Part shown: in pieces, positions 1-7,926 of the stretch | Position numbering within the stretch: the stretch's first letter is position 1 | How the letters are laid out: each line of letters opens with the position of its first letter | Source: Spyradomonas excrementavium | GTDB taxonomy: Bacteria > Cyanobacteriota > Vampirovibrionia > Gastranaerophilales > Gastranaerophilaceae | Direction of reading: 5' to 3' | Assembly (NCBI GenBank): GCA_018714005.1 | Contig: DVOA01000093.1 | Coordinates: 1-34,286, forward strand | Length of the DNA stretch: 34,286 nucleotides | Notes under the pieces: generated by a model | What the model saw: the letters and a program-made list of their open reading frames with translations, nothing else | Told to the model about the DNA's origin: nothing | The model's database searches: none | Made by a program: the position numbers and the translations under genes

Positions 1-1095
1 CGGGATTGTTTTGATGTTTTTTGCGTTTTCTTCCCTGATTGTCGCAAGTTTCAGCTGGAGCAGGAAAAATTCTTCAAAAACTATTGTAAATCGTGCCCTT
101 TCAAGCAGTTCTTCGTTCTCCGGAAAATGAATCTGTTTAAGGGCGGTTCTTCTGTCTAAAAGACTGTTTCGTTCTTTTATTGCGTCCGGAATCACTTCGG
201 GAATCGCGCCGAGGTACTTTTCGAGCGCATTAAAAATCGCCCTGCGCAGGAATTTTATGTTCAACCCCTCAACAAGCTGATAAACCGGCACAATTCGCCC
301 GATATTCAGGCTGCTTTTTTCCTCAAAATCGCCGGAAAGAACCTGATATTCAGGACGGTCGATTGTGAAAATGCCTGAAAACTTGTCGATTTTCGCTTTT
401 CCGGAAATTATTATGTTTGAACCCCTTATGAATTGCGATTTGTAGCGTTCCATGAGGTATTTGCTTGCTTTTGCATAAAAGAAGTTTAATTTCACCAGCC
501 CTGTGCCGTCAGTGACCGATAGGCTTACGATTCCGAGCCCTTTTGCGGTATTGTAGGCGCTTATGCTTTTTATTTCGCCGATTACCGTGCAGTCCTGCCC
601 CTCTTTCAGGTTTCTGATGAGCGTTCTGGAGGAATAATCGATATGGCGTTTGGGAAAGTAAAACATGAGGTCTTTTGCGGTGAAAATTCCGAGTTTATTC
701 AATAAATTAGCGACTTTCGGCCCGACACCCTTTACATAAACAACATCGACTTCTGACGGGTTGTCTGTTTTTTCAACAGGGACAATTTTGGGCGCTTCAA
801 TCTCTTTTCGCAGGGTTATAACCAGCCTTTGCACGGCTTTTCGCCTTGAGGGAACGGAGGCCATCGGATATGTTTCAAATTCTTTTGAAAGAACGAGCCA
901 TTTCGGGTCGCGTTTTGATTTTTTGTATAATTTGTTGAGCTCTTTCAGCACAAAGCCGGAAAAAGTCGCCATTTTCCCGCGAATGTCGATATAAAGATTC
1001 TTTTGTTCGACTTCAATCGCCTGCCGAATCTGTTCCAGATTCTCAATCTGAACCAATTTCCCGCCCTCAAATCTCTTACAGAATAATTTTAACAT
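1..1095 (-). CDS. recG: ATP-dependent DNA helicase RecG, N-terminal part (runs off the window)
   Basis: Reading the minus strand from the ATG at 1095 gives 365 codons open to the window edge. Residues ~110-130 contain the helix-hairpin-like VKGVGPKVANLLNKLGI. An OB-fold wedge domain follows (FYFPKRHIDYSSRTLIRNL, then GEIKSISAYNTAKGLGIV and ISGKAKIDKFSGIFTIDRPE), then QLVEGLNIKFLRRAIFNAL and the stretch ending FEEFFLLQLKLATIREENA, which is the usual lead-in to the RecG helicase motifs. RecG remodels branched DNA and stalled forks; the ATPase motifs lie beyond the edge. The ~110-residue N-terminal extension before the wedge is common in RecG. No Shine-Dalgarno precedes the ATG. A TTG fourteen codons in is preceded by GAGG, so a shorter start is possible. 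Confidence 0.93.
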   Translation of the reverse strand, partial: MLKLFCKRFEGGKLVQIENLEQIRQAIEVEQKNLYIDIRGKMATFSGFVLKELNKLYKKSKRDPKWLVLSKEFETYPMASVPSRRKAVQRLVITLRKEIEAPKIVPVEKTDNPSEVDVVYVKGVGPKVANLLNKLGIFTAKDLMFYFPKRHIDYSSRTLIRNLKEGQDCTVIGEIKSISAYNTAKGLGIVSLSVTDGTGLVKLNFFYAKASKYLMERYKSQFIRGSNIIISGKAKIDKFSGIFTIDRPEYQVLSGDFEEKSSLNIGRIVPVYQLVEGLNIKFLRRAIFNALEKYLGAIPEVIPDAIKERNSLLDRRTALKQIHFPENEELLERARFTIVFEEFFLLQLKLATIREENAKNIKTIP

Positions 1096-1500
1096 ATTTG
1101 GCGATGTTTAAATATAGTGGTTAAAATTGTAAACAAATGTAACAATCCCGCCCCTCAAACTACTTCCCCCAAAAAACGCACCCCAAAACTTCACCCCAGC
1201 CTTCCCCTTTAGGCCAGCCCTCACCCGTCCTGCTGGCACCCTCTGTCTTGAAATCGGCCGCTACGGGCTCCCTGAGCGTGAGCCCTCCGCAAGGGGCGTT
1301 CCTCTGCGCTCCAGCCCCGTCCGATTCCGCTGTCTTGAATACTCGCGTTAAACGGCGTTACGCGATTCGCCTACGCGAATCGCTCCAGCCTCGGCTCGCA
1401 TTCGCTCCCATCGGAGAGGGGAAAATACAACCCCAAAATCCCCCTCCGGGCCCCTCCCCACCCTAACCCTCCCCCAGCCGGGGAGGGAAAACCTGCACCA
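1096..1500. other. Gene-free C-rich stretch with perfect hairpins
   Basis: From about 1145 to 1500 the plus strand is very C-rich and much higher in G+C than its surroundings. It carries several perfect inverted repeats: GGGCTC/GAGCCC at 1265-1285, a 9-bp stem GCGATTCGC/GCGAATCGC with a 4-nt loop at 1362-1383, and CCCTCCCC/GGGGAGGG with a 5-nt loop at 1467-1487. The decamer CTGTCTTGAA occurs at 1243 and again at 1330. A 72-codon open frame across it has no ribosome-binding site and a low-complexity Pro/Ser product, so no gene is called. It most resembles a dispersed intergenic repeat element, possibly transcribed as structured RNA. Confidence 0.6.
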
Positions 1501-1517
1501 CTAAGAATCTCCCTCTC

Positions 1518-1775
1518 CATGATAAACCGCACCCACCATGTGACGGGGCTGCGCCCCTAAGCAACCACGCCCAATGTGAAAAAACTGCATGAATCTCCCG
1601 CCCCATGATAAACCGCACCCACCATGTGACGGGGCTGCCCCCCTAAGCAACCACGCCCAATGTGAAAAAACTGCATGAGTCTTCCGCCCCATGATAAACC
1701 GCACCCGCCGTGTGACGGGGCTGTGCCCCTAAGCAAACACGCCCAATGTGAAAAAACTGCATGAGTCTTCCGCCC
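1518..1775. repeat. Three tandem copies of an 86-bp repeat
   Basis: The unit beginning CATGATAAACCGCACCC starts at 1518, 1604 and 1690, a period of exactly 86 bp. The copies differ from one another at only a few positions. A partial match to the unit end (GAATCTCCC) sits just before the first copy. Each unit holds GGGGC-tgc/tgt-GCCCC, a short stem intact in copies 1 and 3 and mismatched in copy 2. The period is not a multiple of three, so the open frame crossing it on the minus strand cannot be a genuine repeat protein. There are no unique spacers between units, so it is not CRISPR. Confidence 0.93.
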
Positions 1776-1781
1776 AATATT

Positions 1782-1810
1782 AAAAAAAAGCCGGAACTGT
1801 TGGTTCCGGC
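1782..1810 (-). terminator. Rho-independent terminator of the TonB_C-like gene
   Basis: GCCGGAAC-TGTTG-GTTCCGGC is a perfect 8-bp stem with a 5-nt loop (1790-1810). On the minus strand it is followed by eight Ts (1782-1789). It lies about 30 bp beyond the stop of the minus-strand gene ending at 1841. Confidence 0.92.
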
Positions 1811-1840
1811 GGTTAATGTTTACGATATAAGATAAATGTA

Positions 1841-2557
1841 TTAAAAATCGGTTCTAATGAGAACTGTTCTTGTTGTAAACGGGTAGGGTGTTTTGAACGG
1901 CGAGGATTTCCAGATGGCGTCGTAGATGCCGTGGTTGAACTCATCAGATTTTGATTGCTGAATAGCTTTGCATTGTTCAAGTTCACCTTTGTAGTTGATT
2001 ATGAGCTCAACCTGCACCTGCGGTCTTGATTGTCCGAGCAGAGCGAGCTTCATTCTTGTCCATTTTGACTGGGTTCTGTTGGCTTTTATCTCTTTTTCAA
2101 TGCCTTTTTGAAATCTTTCCAAATCCATGTAGGTTCCGTCAGAGTTAAAGCTGTAAACGTAGTTCAAATAAGCCCATACATCAACCTGACGGAGTTTTCC
2201 TGACGGATAACTGTAAACAATCCAGGCTCTGGGCGAGGTTTTTGTTCTGAAAGTTACATATTTGAGCTCTTTTGACTCTCTGTCGTACATCAGTTCGGCA
2301 TTTCCGTCTTTTACATAAATAAAATTGCGCAACTGGGTATTTTCTCTGGGCATGGTGCGGAAATTTTTGTAAACCGGCTGATATTTGCTGACATCAATGG
2401 TTTCGTTGAGATTTTTGAATATTTGTGCGGTTGCTTTGTTCACCATTCTGAAATCTCTAGACTGGCTTCTGACAAGTTTTTCAGGAACAATTGTACTCGC
2501 ATAAACATTAGATGCGGCAAAGAACAGTACAGTAAGAATGAGTAATATCTTCTTCAT
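1841..2557 (-). CDS. Exported protein with TonB C-terminal-like domain
   Basis: 238 aa. Residues 1-20 are a clear signal peptide (MKK, hydrophobic core, VYA-S). Residues ~180-238 (VQVELIINYKGELEQCKAIQ ... IYDAIWKSSPFKTPYP) fit the TonB_C pattern: a beta strand with GELE, then a helix and an SPF/P-rich end. The middle, ~70-150, is beta-rich with YSYPSGKLRQVDVWAY and SFNSDGTYMDL. There is no anchoring TM helix and no Pro-rich spacer, so it is not a classical energy-transducing TonB; it is more likely a periplasmic or surface protein using the same fold. An AGGGGA ribosome site sits ~6 nt before the ATG, and a strong terminator follows. It is divergent from the duplicated secreted module starting at 2697, which suggests a shared envelope theme. 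The exact function is unknown. Confidence 0.8.
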   Translation of the reverse strand: MKKILLILTVLFFAASNVYASTIVPEKLVRSQSRDFRMVNKATAQIFKNLNETIDVSKYQPVYKNFRTMPRENTQLRNFIYVKDGNAELMYDRESKELKYVTFRTKTSPRAWIVYSYPSGKLRQVDVWAYLNYVYSFNSDGTYMDLERFQKGIEKEIKANRTQSKWTRMKLALLGQSRPQVQVELIINYKGELEQCKAIQQSKSDEFNHGIYDAIWKSSPFKTPYPFTTRTVLIRTDF

Positions 2558-2643
2558 ATTTTTCCCCTATATACTTATAATCCATTTTTATTTTATAAGT
2601 ATTTTGATTTCTGCGCAAGGTTTTTAGGTTAAATATATGACTG

Positions 2644-2673
2644 TTGACATCAAAAACTTCTGCCGGATATAAT
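2644..2673 (+). promoter_or_regulatory. Sigma70-type promoter of the first secreted module
   Basis: TTGACA (2644-2649), an 18-bp spacer, and TATAAT (2668-2673): both hexamers match consensus. The start would fall near 2680, with GGAG at 2688-2691 five bases before the ATG at 2697. Confidence 0.8.
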
Positions 2674-2696
2674 TATATATAATCTTTGGAGTATTA

Positions 2697-3527
2697 ATGT
2701 ATTACAGGATTTTTATACTGATAGCGTTGTTTTTTTGCGGATTTGGACGCTTATTTGCTGCGGAGCTGCCGTCGTTTTACAATGATAACGATGCTATGCA
2801 AAAAAAAGTGCTGCAAACCGGCTTCAAACTCCTGAATGCAAACAATATCCAGAAACATTTTTTCTTTTATTACGATACTGACTCAAAAATACGCGTAGAA
2901 CAGCGTTTTTATACAAAAAAGATAATTTTCTACAAAGGAATTGTCCAAATTGTTGAAAACGATGATGAGTTTGCCGCGCTAATCGCCAGAGAAATCGCAT
3001 ATGCAATGGATGCGAGGTTCGGAATTTTCAGGCGGACATCTATGGGCTATAACCCGAGAAAATACGAAATAAAGGCCGACCGGAGGGCTGTGGATTACCT
3101 TGTGCGTGCGGGTTACAACCCTATCGGGCTTATTACTGTCTATAATAAGCTGCTGGCGGAACCGTCGGCTTTTTGTGAATCATTTTTGATTAAACATAAG
3201 GGCTCGGAGCGAATTTTGAGCATTTATGATTATATTTATCAAAAATATCCGTATTTTATTGCGCATAATGATTATCTGGAAACCCTGAGTTATCAAAACT
3301 TCTTAAGAACAAGCAAAGAGGATCGAAAAAAAATCAGACTCATTCATCAAGCGCGTATGAAACTTCTTCATAAGCACAATTCATCCCAAAATCCGCAGGA
3401 AATTCCCGCAACTTTGGATTTGAACAATTATAATATATATAATGCGGTATTAGAATATGAAAATTACGACCGCTACGGGCTTGAAGAGCTTGAGGAATTT
3501 GTCAATAGCCGTGGAGGTGAGGATTAA
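2697..3527 (+). CDS. Exported M48-type protease-like protein, zinc site lost (pseudoenzyme)
   Basis: 276 aa with an N-terminal signal peptide (to about residue 21, LFAA). It aligns along its length with the product of 4510-5205: LNANNIQ/LNANQIE, IIFYKG/IVIYKG, KADRRAVDYLVRAGYNP/KADLKGVDLMVNAGYNP, GSERI/GSERL, and YQNFLRTSK/YQNFLLTSK. Where the paralogue has the M48 zinc motif HEVAH, this protein has REIAY (residues 98-102). Both zinc histidines are therefore replaced while Glu99 and the third-ligand Glu124 (YEIKAD) remain. The C-terminus is ~45 residues longer and polar. It is probably a catalytically inactive, regulatory or scaffolding homologue acting outside the cytoplasm. Its stop overlaps the next start by one base (TAATG), which indicates translational coupling. 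The family assignment rests on the paralogue. Confidence 0.82.
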   Translation: MYYRIFILIALFFCGFGRLFAAELPSFYNDNDAMQKKVLQTGFKLLNANNIQKHFFFYYDTDSKIRVEQRFYTKKIIFYKGIVQIVENDDEFAALIAREIAYAMDARFGIFRRTSMGYNPRKYEIKADRRAVDYLVRAGYNPIGLITVYNKLLAEPSAFCESFLIKHKGSERILSIYDYIYQKYPYFIAHNDYLETLSYQNFLRTSKEDRKKIRLIHQARMKLLHKHNSSQNPQEIPATLDLNNYNIYNAVLEYENYDRYGLEELEEFVNSRGGED

Positions 3528-4426
3528 TGCTCAAAAGAGTTTTCAGCTTTATTCTTTTGTGTATGGTGCTTTTTATGCAGACATCAGCCTTTGCTGCTGT
3601 GCAAAAGCGTCCTGTTTCTAAAAAACAACTGACTTCCGTCAAAAAAACTTATACAAAAAAGAACTCCAGCCCGAAAAAATCCTCCTCAAAAAGTAAAATT
3701 AAGAAAAAAGAACCCGAAGAGCCTGAATTTTATATTCCGCCAGTGCCTGATCCTGCTGCGGAGGCGCTTGCGGGAAAAGGCTACAAAAAAAAGGTTTTTG
3801 AAGAAAAAATTATCTTGGAGGAGACGCCTGTTTCGCTTTTGGAAACTTCTTCACCTAAAAATAAGTACACTCCGGTCACAGAGCAGGACGAAATCCCTGT
3901 TTGCGGGGTTTGTGCGGATATAAAACCGGAAGTTAATTCTTTGCAGGCCGCGGAAAATGAGTCCGCCGTGCATTTAAAGCCTGTAAAGAAAATAAGCACA
4001 AAATGTAAGCGGATAAAGGTTGTCCATAACGGGAAAAACAAAAAAATCTCAATCCCTTTCCCTCTCATCGGGGAAACTGTGCAATTTAAAGTTTTAAATG
4101 ATGTTGTTGAAAATGATAAAGTGCTTATTTCTGCGGGTTCAGATGTTTTTGCTTCGGTCGGAGAGGTTTCGCCCCGCGGAATGGGCGGCGTGCCGGCTGA
4201 AATGACGATTGAAAAATTTTATTTGCTCAATGATAAAGGGGAAATGGTTGAGCTGGACGGAGAGGTTAACAGCAGCGGATATACTCTTGCTGTTTGGATA
4301 GGGCTGGTTGAGCTGGCTACTACGCCTTTTTTGTTCGGGCTTGCCGCGCCTCTTTTGAGGGTTTTGCCCGGCGGACAGGCGATTGTCACGCCCAGAAAAA
4401 AATATACAGTTTATTATCGGACGTAA
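3527..4426 (+). CDS. Exported Lys-rich protein with C-terminal beta-rich domain (module protein B, copy 1)
   Basis: 299 aa. The signal peptide is residues 1-24 (AFAA). A Lys/Ser-rich, probably disordered stretch (25-66) is followed by a Pro/Glu-rich linker. A conserved domain (~175-299) is shared with the product of 5224-6072: IPFPLIGETVQFKV / NIPQEYPLVGTRVSFKI, a GSDVFASVG / GTNAYAIIG strand, MGGVPAEMTIEKFYLLNDKG / FGGASGEVQVDRFRTFDVDG, then a Gly/Leu-rich hydrophobic segment (251-280) and a KYTVYY end. Two cysteines (126, 129) lie in VCGVCAD. The pattern suggests a beta-structured envelope domain. I recognise no named family. It is coupled to the upstream protease-like gene by TAATG, and the same order recurs in the second module. 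Confidence 0.75.
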   Translation: MLKRVFSFILLCMVLFMQTSAFAAVQKRPVSKKQLTSVKKTYTKKNSSPKKSSSKSKIKKKEPEEPEFYIPPVPDPAAEALAGKGYKKKVFEEKIILEETPVSLLETSSPKNKYTPVTEQDEIPVCGVCADIKPEVNSLQAAENESAVHLKPVKKISTKCKRIKVVHNGKNKKISIPFPLIGETVQFKVLNDVVENDKVLISAGSDVFASVGEVSPRGMGGVPAEMTIEKFYLLNDKGEMVELDGEVNSSGYTLAVWIGLVELATTPFLFGLAAPLLRVLPGGQAIVTPRKKYTVYYRT

Positions 4427-4452
4427 TATGTCTTAAAAAGAGCTGTTTTTTA

Positions 4453-4482
4453 TTGACAAGGCGCAGGTTTTGGCAATATAAT
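4453..4482 (+). promoter_or_regulatory. Sigma70-type promoter of the second secreted module
   Basis: TTGACA (4453-4458), an 18-bp spacer, and TATAAT (4477-4482): the same hexamers and spacing as the promoter at 2644. The start would be near 4489, only ~8 nt before an in-frame ATG at 4498 but ~20 nt before the ATG at 4510. This supports the latter as the real start. Confidence 0.82.
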
Positions 4483-4509
4483 TATGAAAATGGTTAAATG
4501 GAGTCAGTT

Positions 4510-5205
4510 ATGAAAAAGTTTTTAATTGGTTTAATAGTTTTTATTGCAGCTTCTACAGCCTGTTTTGCTGATAATGTTTATATTCTTGAAAAAGACGCAC
4601 CGAATCAGCAAAGGGTTATGAAAATAGGTTATCGTGTGCTGAATGCAAACCAGATTGAAAACCGTATGACATTCTTGTACAGCAATAAAAACGTTGTAAA
4701 TGCTGCTGCTTACGCCAGAAGCAAAACCATTGTTATTTACAAAGGTCTTTTGCCCTTTATTGATGATGATAATGAGATTGCTGCGATTATCTGTCATGAA
4801 GTTGCTCACGGGCTTGATTATTTTGCAGGATACTGGCGCAGGGTGGCAATGGACTTTCTTCCTAAAAAATATGAGCGAAAAGCTGACCTCAAAGGCGTGG
4901 ATTTGATGGTAAATGCCGGATACAACCCTGTTGCGATGATTGTTGTTCTCAACAAAATATGCGATGAGCCCTCATATTTTGAAAATGGGGGTACACATCC
5001 TGCGGGTTCTGAAAGACTTGCTGCGGTATATGAATATATTTATGCAAAATACCCCGCTTATCTTGCAGATAATGACTATAAAAACAACCTTTATTACCAG
5101 AACTTCCTGCTTACCTCAAAGGCTGCGCGTGAACAAATCAGAAAAAAATACAATCAGTCAGCAGTTGTACCCGTAAGCAATAAAAAGACCGAAGAGTCAA
5201 AGTAA
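4510..5205 (+). CDS. Exported M48-family zinc metalloprotease-like protein (module protein A, copy 2)
   Basis: 231 aa from the ATG at 4510, chosen because GGAG (4500-4503) lies 6 nt upstream and the product then begins with a canonical signal peptide (MKK ... ACFA, residues 1-20). An in-frame ATG at 4498 is too close to the predicted transcription start. Residues 96-100 are HEVAH (IICHEVAHGLDYF) and Glu122 in YERKAD is the expected third zinc ligand. A later THPAGSERL matches the substrate-side His/Arg region of M48 enzymes. The family includes periplasmic proteases such as BepA and LoiP that act on outer-membrane assembly. At ~230 aa it is a minimal catalytic domain with no TPR tail. It is the intact paralogue of the gene at 2697. 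The next gene follows after 18 nt. Confidence 0.87.
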   Translation: MKKFLIGLIVFIAASTACFADNVYILEKDAPNQQRVMKIGYRVLNANQIENRMTFLYSNKNVVNAAAYARSKTIVIYKGLLPFIDDDNEIAAIICHEVAHGLDYFAGYWRRVAMDFLPKKYERKADLKGVDLMVNAGYNPVAMIVVLNKICDEPSYFENGGTHPAGSERLAAVYEYIYAKYPAYLADNDYKNNLYYQNFLLTSKAAREQIRKKYNQSAVVPVSNKKTEESK

Positions 5206-5223
5206 CTGTTTTTTAAGTGCTTT

Positions 5224-6072
5224 ATGTCTAATCACTTTGTAAAATTATTTTCATTATTTCTGGTCACTGTATTTTCAATGCAGTGTGCGGTCGCTTTGCC
5301 GGTTTATACGGAAAGCATTGATTCTGAATATGTGCAATCAAAAAATTCTCAGAAAAAAGAATTTGTAATGCCTGTTTTTGTGGATGAAGCTGCAGCTCAA
5401 CTCCCCAAAGACTGCAAAAAACCCCGCTACATACCCAGACAGTTTGTGGATATTGCTTTTGTTAATGTAAGCGTGGATTCTGTAGAGAAAAAGGCTTTTA
5501 CTCCGGTAGTGTTTAAGGATATACCGGTAAAACTCGGAGAAGAGGACAAATATTTTGTAAAACCGGTTTTTAGCGGCCATATTTCGGTCGATAACCTAAT
5601 TCCTGTGAAGGTTTCGCCGGATGCCTTGATAAAACCGGTAAGCAAGCCCGTTCCTGCGGTTGTCAACGGGGTGAAAACAAATATCCCGCAGGAATACCCG
5701 CTAGTCGGTACAAGAGTAAGCTTTAAAATCAAAGAAGATGTTTTTAAGGACGGTAAGCTTTTTATAAAAAAAGGTACGAACGCTTACGCAATAATCGGAA
5801 GGTCTGTGCCGGCCATGTTTGGCGGGGCTTCGGGCGAAGTACAGGTCGATAGATTCAGAACTTTTGATGTTGATGGAAATATTGTGCGATTAAGCGGTGT
5901 TATAGAAAAAGAGGGCTTTTCTACCGGTTTTCTTGCAAGTCTGGTGGGCTCGGCTCTTATTCCTTTTACTCTGGGCACCTCATCGCTCCTTGTTCCCCTT
6001 GTTCCGGGCACTTCCGGGGCGATAAAGCCTGAAATTGTTTACACTTTGTATTACGACCCTGAGAGAAATTAA
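5224..6072 (+). CDS. Exported protein with C-terminal beta-rich domain (module protein B, copy 2)
   Basis: 282 aa. The signal peptide is ~1-25 (CAVALP). Residues 40-150 are a Val/Pro-rich region with recurring 'FTPVVFKDIPV / FVKPVFSGHI / NLIPVKVSP' strands, quite different from the Lys-rich N-terminus of its paralogue at 3527. Residues ~155-282 are the shared domain: YPLVGTRVSFKIKEDV, KKGTNAYAIIG, FGGASGEVQVDRFRTFDVDG, the Gly/Ser hydrophobic segment 235-262, then EIVYTLYY. It lies 18 nt after the M48 gene with no strong ribosome site (AAGTG only), so it probably depends on that transcript. The function is unknown. The constant pairing suggests it is a substrate, partner or anchor for the protease-like protein. 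Confidence 0.75.
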   Translation: MSNHFVKLFSLFLVTVFSMQCAVALPVYTESIDSEYVQSKNSQKKEFVMPVFVDEAAAQLPKDCKKPRYIPRQFVDIAFVNVSVDSVEKKAFTPVVFKDIPVKLGEEDKYFVKPVFSGHISVDNLIPVKVSPDALIKPVSKPVPAVVNGVKTNIPQEYPLVGTRVSFKIKEDVFKDGKLFIKKGTNAYAIIGRSVPAMFGGASGEVQVDRFRTFDVDGNIVRLSGVIEKEGFSTGFLASLVGSALIPFTLGTSSLLVPLVPGTSGAIKPEIVYTLYYDPERN

Positions 6073-6117
6073 AAAGATTTACATTGAGCTATATTTTAGA
6101 TACTATATAAATTAATT

Positions 6118-7926
6118 ATGATTAGACTTAGAGAAAAGGTTCGTGAAATAGCCGATAAAATCAATAATTTGCGCTTTGTCGTAAATTACCGCAGAATGTG
6201 GCCTTATGTTAAGCCATACTGGTTCAGGGCTTTGCTGGCTGTAACCATTTGTATCCCGATAGGGGCTCTCGACGCTGTTATTGCGCTTTCGTTGAAGCCA
6301 TATATGGATTTGGTTATGGTCGAGAAATCTGTGCAGTCGCCGTGGTATATTCCTTTTGGAATTGTTGCATTTACCTCAATACAGGGCGGTTTGAATTATC
6401 TCGCAACGTATTTGAATACCTGGGTCGGTGCAAAAATTACAAACGGCTTGAAATTTACCCTGTATCAGAAAATGTTGACTCTGCAAACCTCATTTTTTGA
6501 CAAAAGGAAGTCCGGTGACGTGATTTTTGCGTTTAACAACAACGCTGATATGGCTTGCTCGGGACTTTTGGACAACCTTAAGGTCTTTACGCAGCGTCTT
6601 TTTTCTTCAATTTCGCTTGTCGGTGTACTGTTTTACAACTCATGGCAGCTCGCACTCATAGCCGTAGCGGTTTTGGGCTTTGCTTTCCTGCCTGTTGCCA
6701 GAATAAGGAAAAGAATCAACGATGTAATGAGCAAAACATTAGTTGCCGACGCTTCGGTTATAACTGCATATAATGAGGCATTTTCCGGTAACAAAACAAT
6801 CACTGCATACAATTTGCAGCCTCAGCAGACCGACCGTTTCTTTGAAATTTTAAAAGGAATTTTTACTCTCAGGATAAAACTTGTCCAGAAAACCTCCTGG
6901 CTTTCTCCGATGATGCATGTGGTCGTTTCTGTCGGGATAGGGCTCGCTATTGGCTACGGAAGCCATTTGATTTTGACAGGAAAGATTACAAGCGGAAACT
7001 TTGTTTCGTTCATTACTGCGCTTATCATGCTGTATTCTCCGGTCAAGAGCATAGGAAACAACTTCAACCAGGTTCAGCTTTCTTTCTTTGCCATAGAACG
7101 TGTTTTTGACATGCTGGATATGGAACCTGAAATTAAGGACAAAGAAAACGCTAAAAATATGCCATCTGACTATTCAGAGATTGAGTTTAACAATGTAAAT
7201 TTTGAATATACTCCTAATGTTCCTGTGCTAAAGAATATTAATCTTCGTGTTAAAAAAGGCGAAACCGTTGCTTTCGTCGGGAACTCGGGCGGCGGAAAAA
7301 CAACGATTGTAAATCTTCTTCCCAGATTTTATGATGTAAAATCCGGTTCAATTACCGTTGACGGAACTGACATTAGAGATTTTTCGCTAAAGTCTTTGAG
7401 AGGCAATATTTCTGTTGTTTTTCAGGATAATTTCCTCTTTTCCGGTACAATCAGAGAAAATATTTTGCTCGGCAATGAAAACGCTACTGAAGAAATGCTC
7501 CAGAAGGCTGTTAAAGCGGCTTATCTTGATGATTTTATTGCAGAACTGGAAAAAGGACTCGATACATTTATCGGAGAAAGAGGGATTTTGTTGTCAGGCG
7601 GTCAAAAACAGAGAGTTGCTATTGCCAGAGCCTTTCTTAAAAACGCCCCTATTGTTATCCTTGATGAAGCGACTTCCGCGCTTGATAACAAGGCAGAAGC
7701 TGTTGTGCAAATGGCTATAGATAACCTTATGCAAGACAAAACCGTTTTTGTAATCGCTCACAGGCTTTCAACTATCCAAAATGCTGACAAAATCGTTGTA
7801 ATAAATCAGGGTGAAATCGTTGAAACTGGCACGCACGAAGAGCTTTTGAACATTGAAAACGGCGCTTACAAATCCCTTTATAACGCACAATTCAAAAATA
7901 AAGAAGATGAGTTTGTTTCAGCTTAG
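6118..7926 (+). CDS. ABC exporter half-transporter, MsbA-like (permease-ATPase fusion)
   Basis: 602 aa with the ABCB/MsbA layout. Residues ~30-320 are a six-helix exporter domain. The nucleotide-binding domain carries Walker A GNSGGGKTT (388-396), Q-loop VFQDNFLFSGTIRENIL, signature LSGGQ (492-496), Walker B VILDEATSALD (Asp516, Glu517) and His548. MsbA-type homodimers flip lipid A-core or other amphiphiles across the inner membrane; the substrate here cannot be read from sequence. It is closely related to the exporter at 29932: shared ALKPYMDLV/ALKPYMDEV, GDVIFAFN versus GIVLTRF, SGNKTITAYNL/SGNKIMTAYNL. TTTACA-17-TACTAT upstream (6078-6106) is a possible promoter leaving a very short leader. 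The stop overlaps the convergent response-regulator gene by 4 bp. Confidence 0.93.
   Translation: MIRLREKVREIADKINNLRFVVNYRRMWPYVKPYWFRALLAVTICIPIGALDAVIALSLKPYMDLVMVEKSVQSPWYIPFGIVAFTSIQGGLNYLATYLNTWVGAKITNGLKFTLYQKMLTLQTSFFDKRKSGDVIFAFNNNADMACSGLLDNLKVFTQRLFSSISLVGVLFYNSWQLALIAVAVLGFAFLPVARIRKRINDVMSKTLVADASVITAYNEAFSGNKTITAYNLQPQQTDRFFEILKGIFTLRIKLVQKTSWLSPMMHVVVSVGIGLAIGYGSHLILTGKITSGNFVSFITALIMLYSPVKSIGNNFNQVQLSFFAIERVFDMLDMEPEIKDKENAKNMPSDYSEIEFNNVNFEYTPNVPVLKNINLRVKKGETVAFVGNSGGGKTTIVNLLPRFYDVKSGSITVDGTDIRDFSLKSLRGNISVVFQDNFLFSGTIRENILLGNENATEEMLQKAVKAAYLDDFIAELEKGLDTFIGERGILLSGGQKQRVAIARAFLKNAPIVILDEATSALDNKAEAVVQMAIDNLMQDKTVFVIAHRLSTIQNADKIVVINQGEIVETGTHEELLNIENGAYKSLYNAQFKNKEDEFVSA

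Noticed and set aside
1501..1704. Minus-strand frame of 67 codons across the 86-bp repeats
   Set aside because: The repeat period is not divisible by three, there is no ribosome site, and the product is only the repeat read in changing frames.
1518..1775. CRISPR array
   Set aside because: Units are contiguous 86-bp tandem copies without unique spacers, and no cas gene is nearby.
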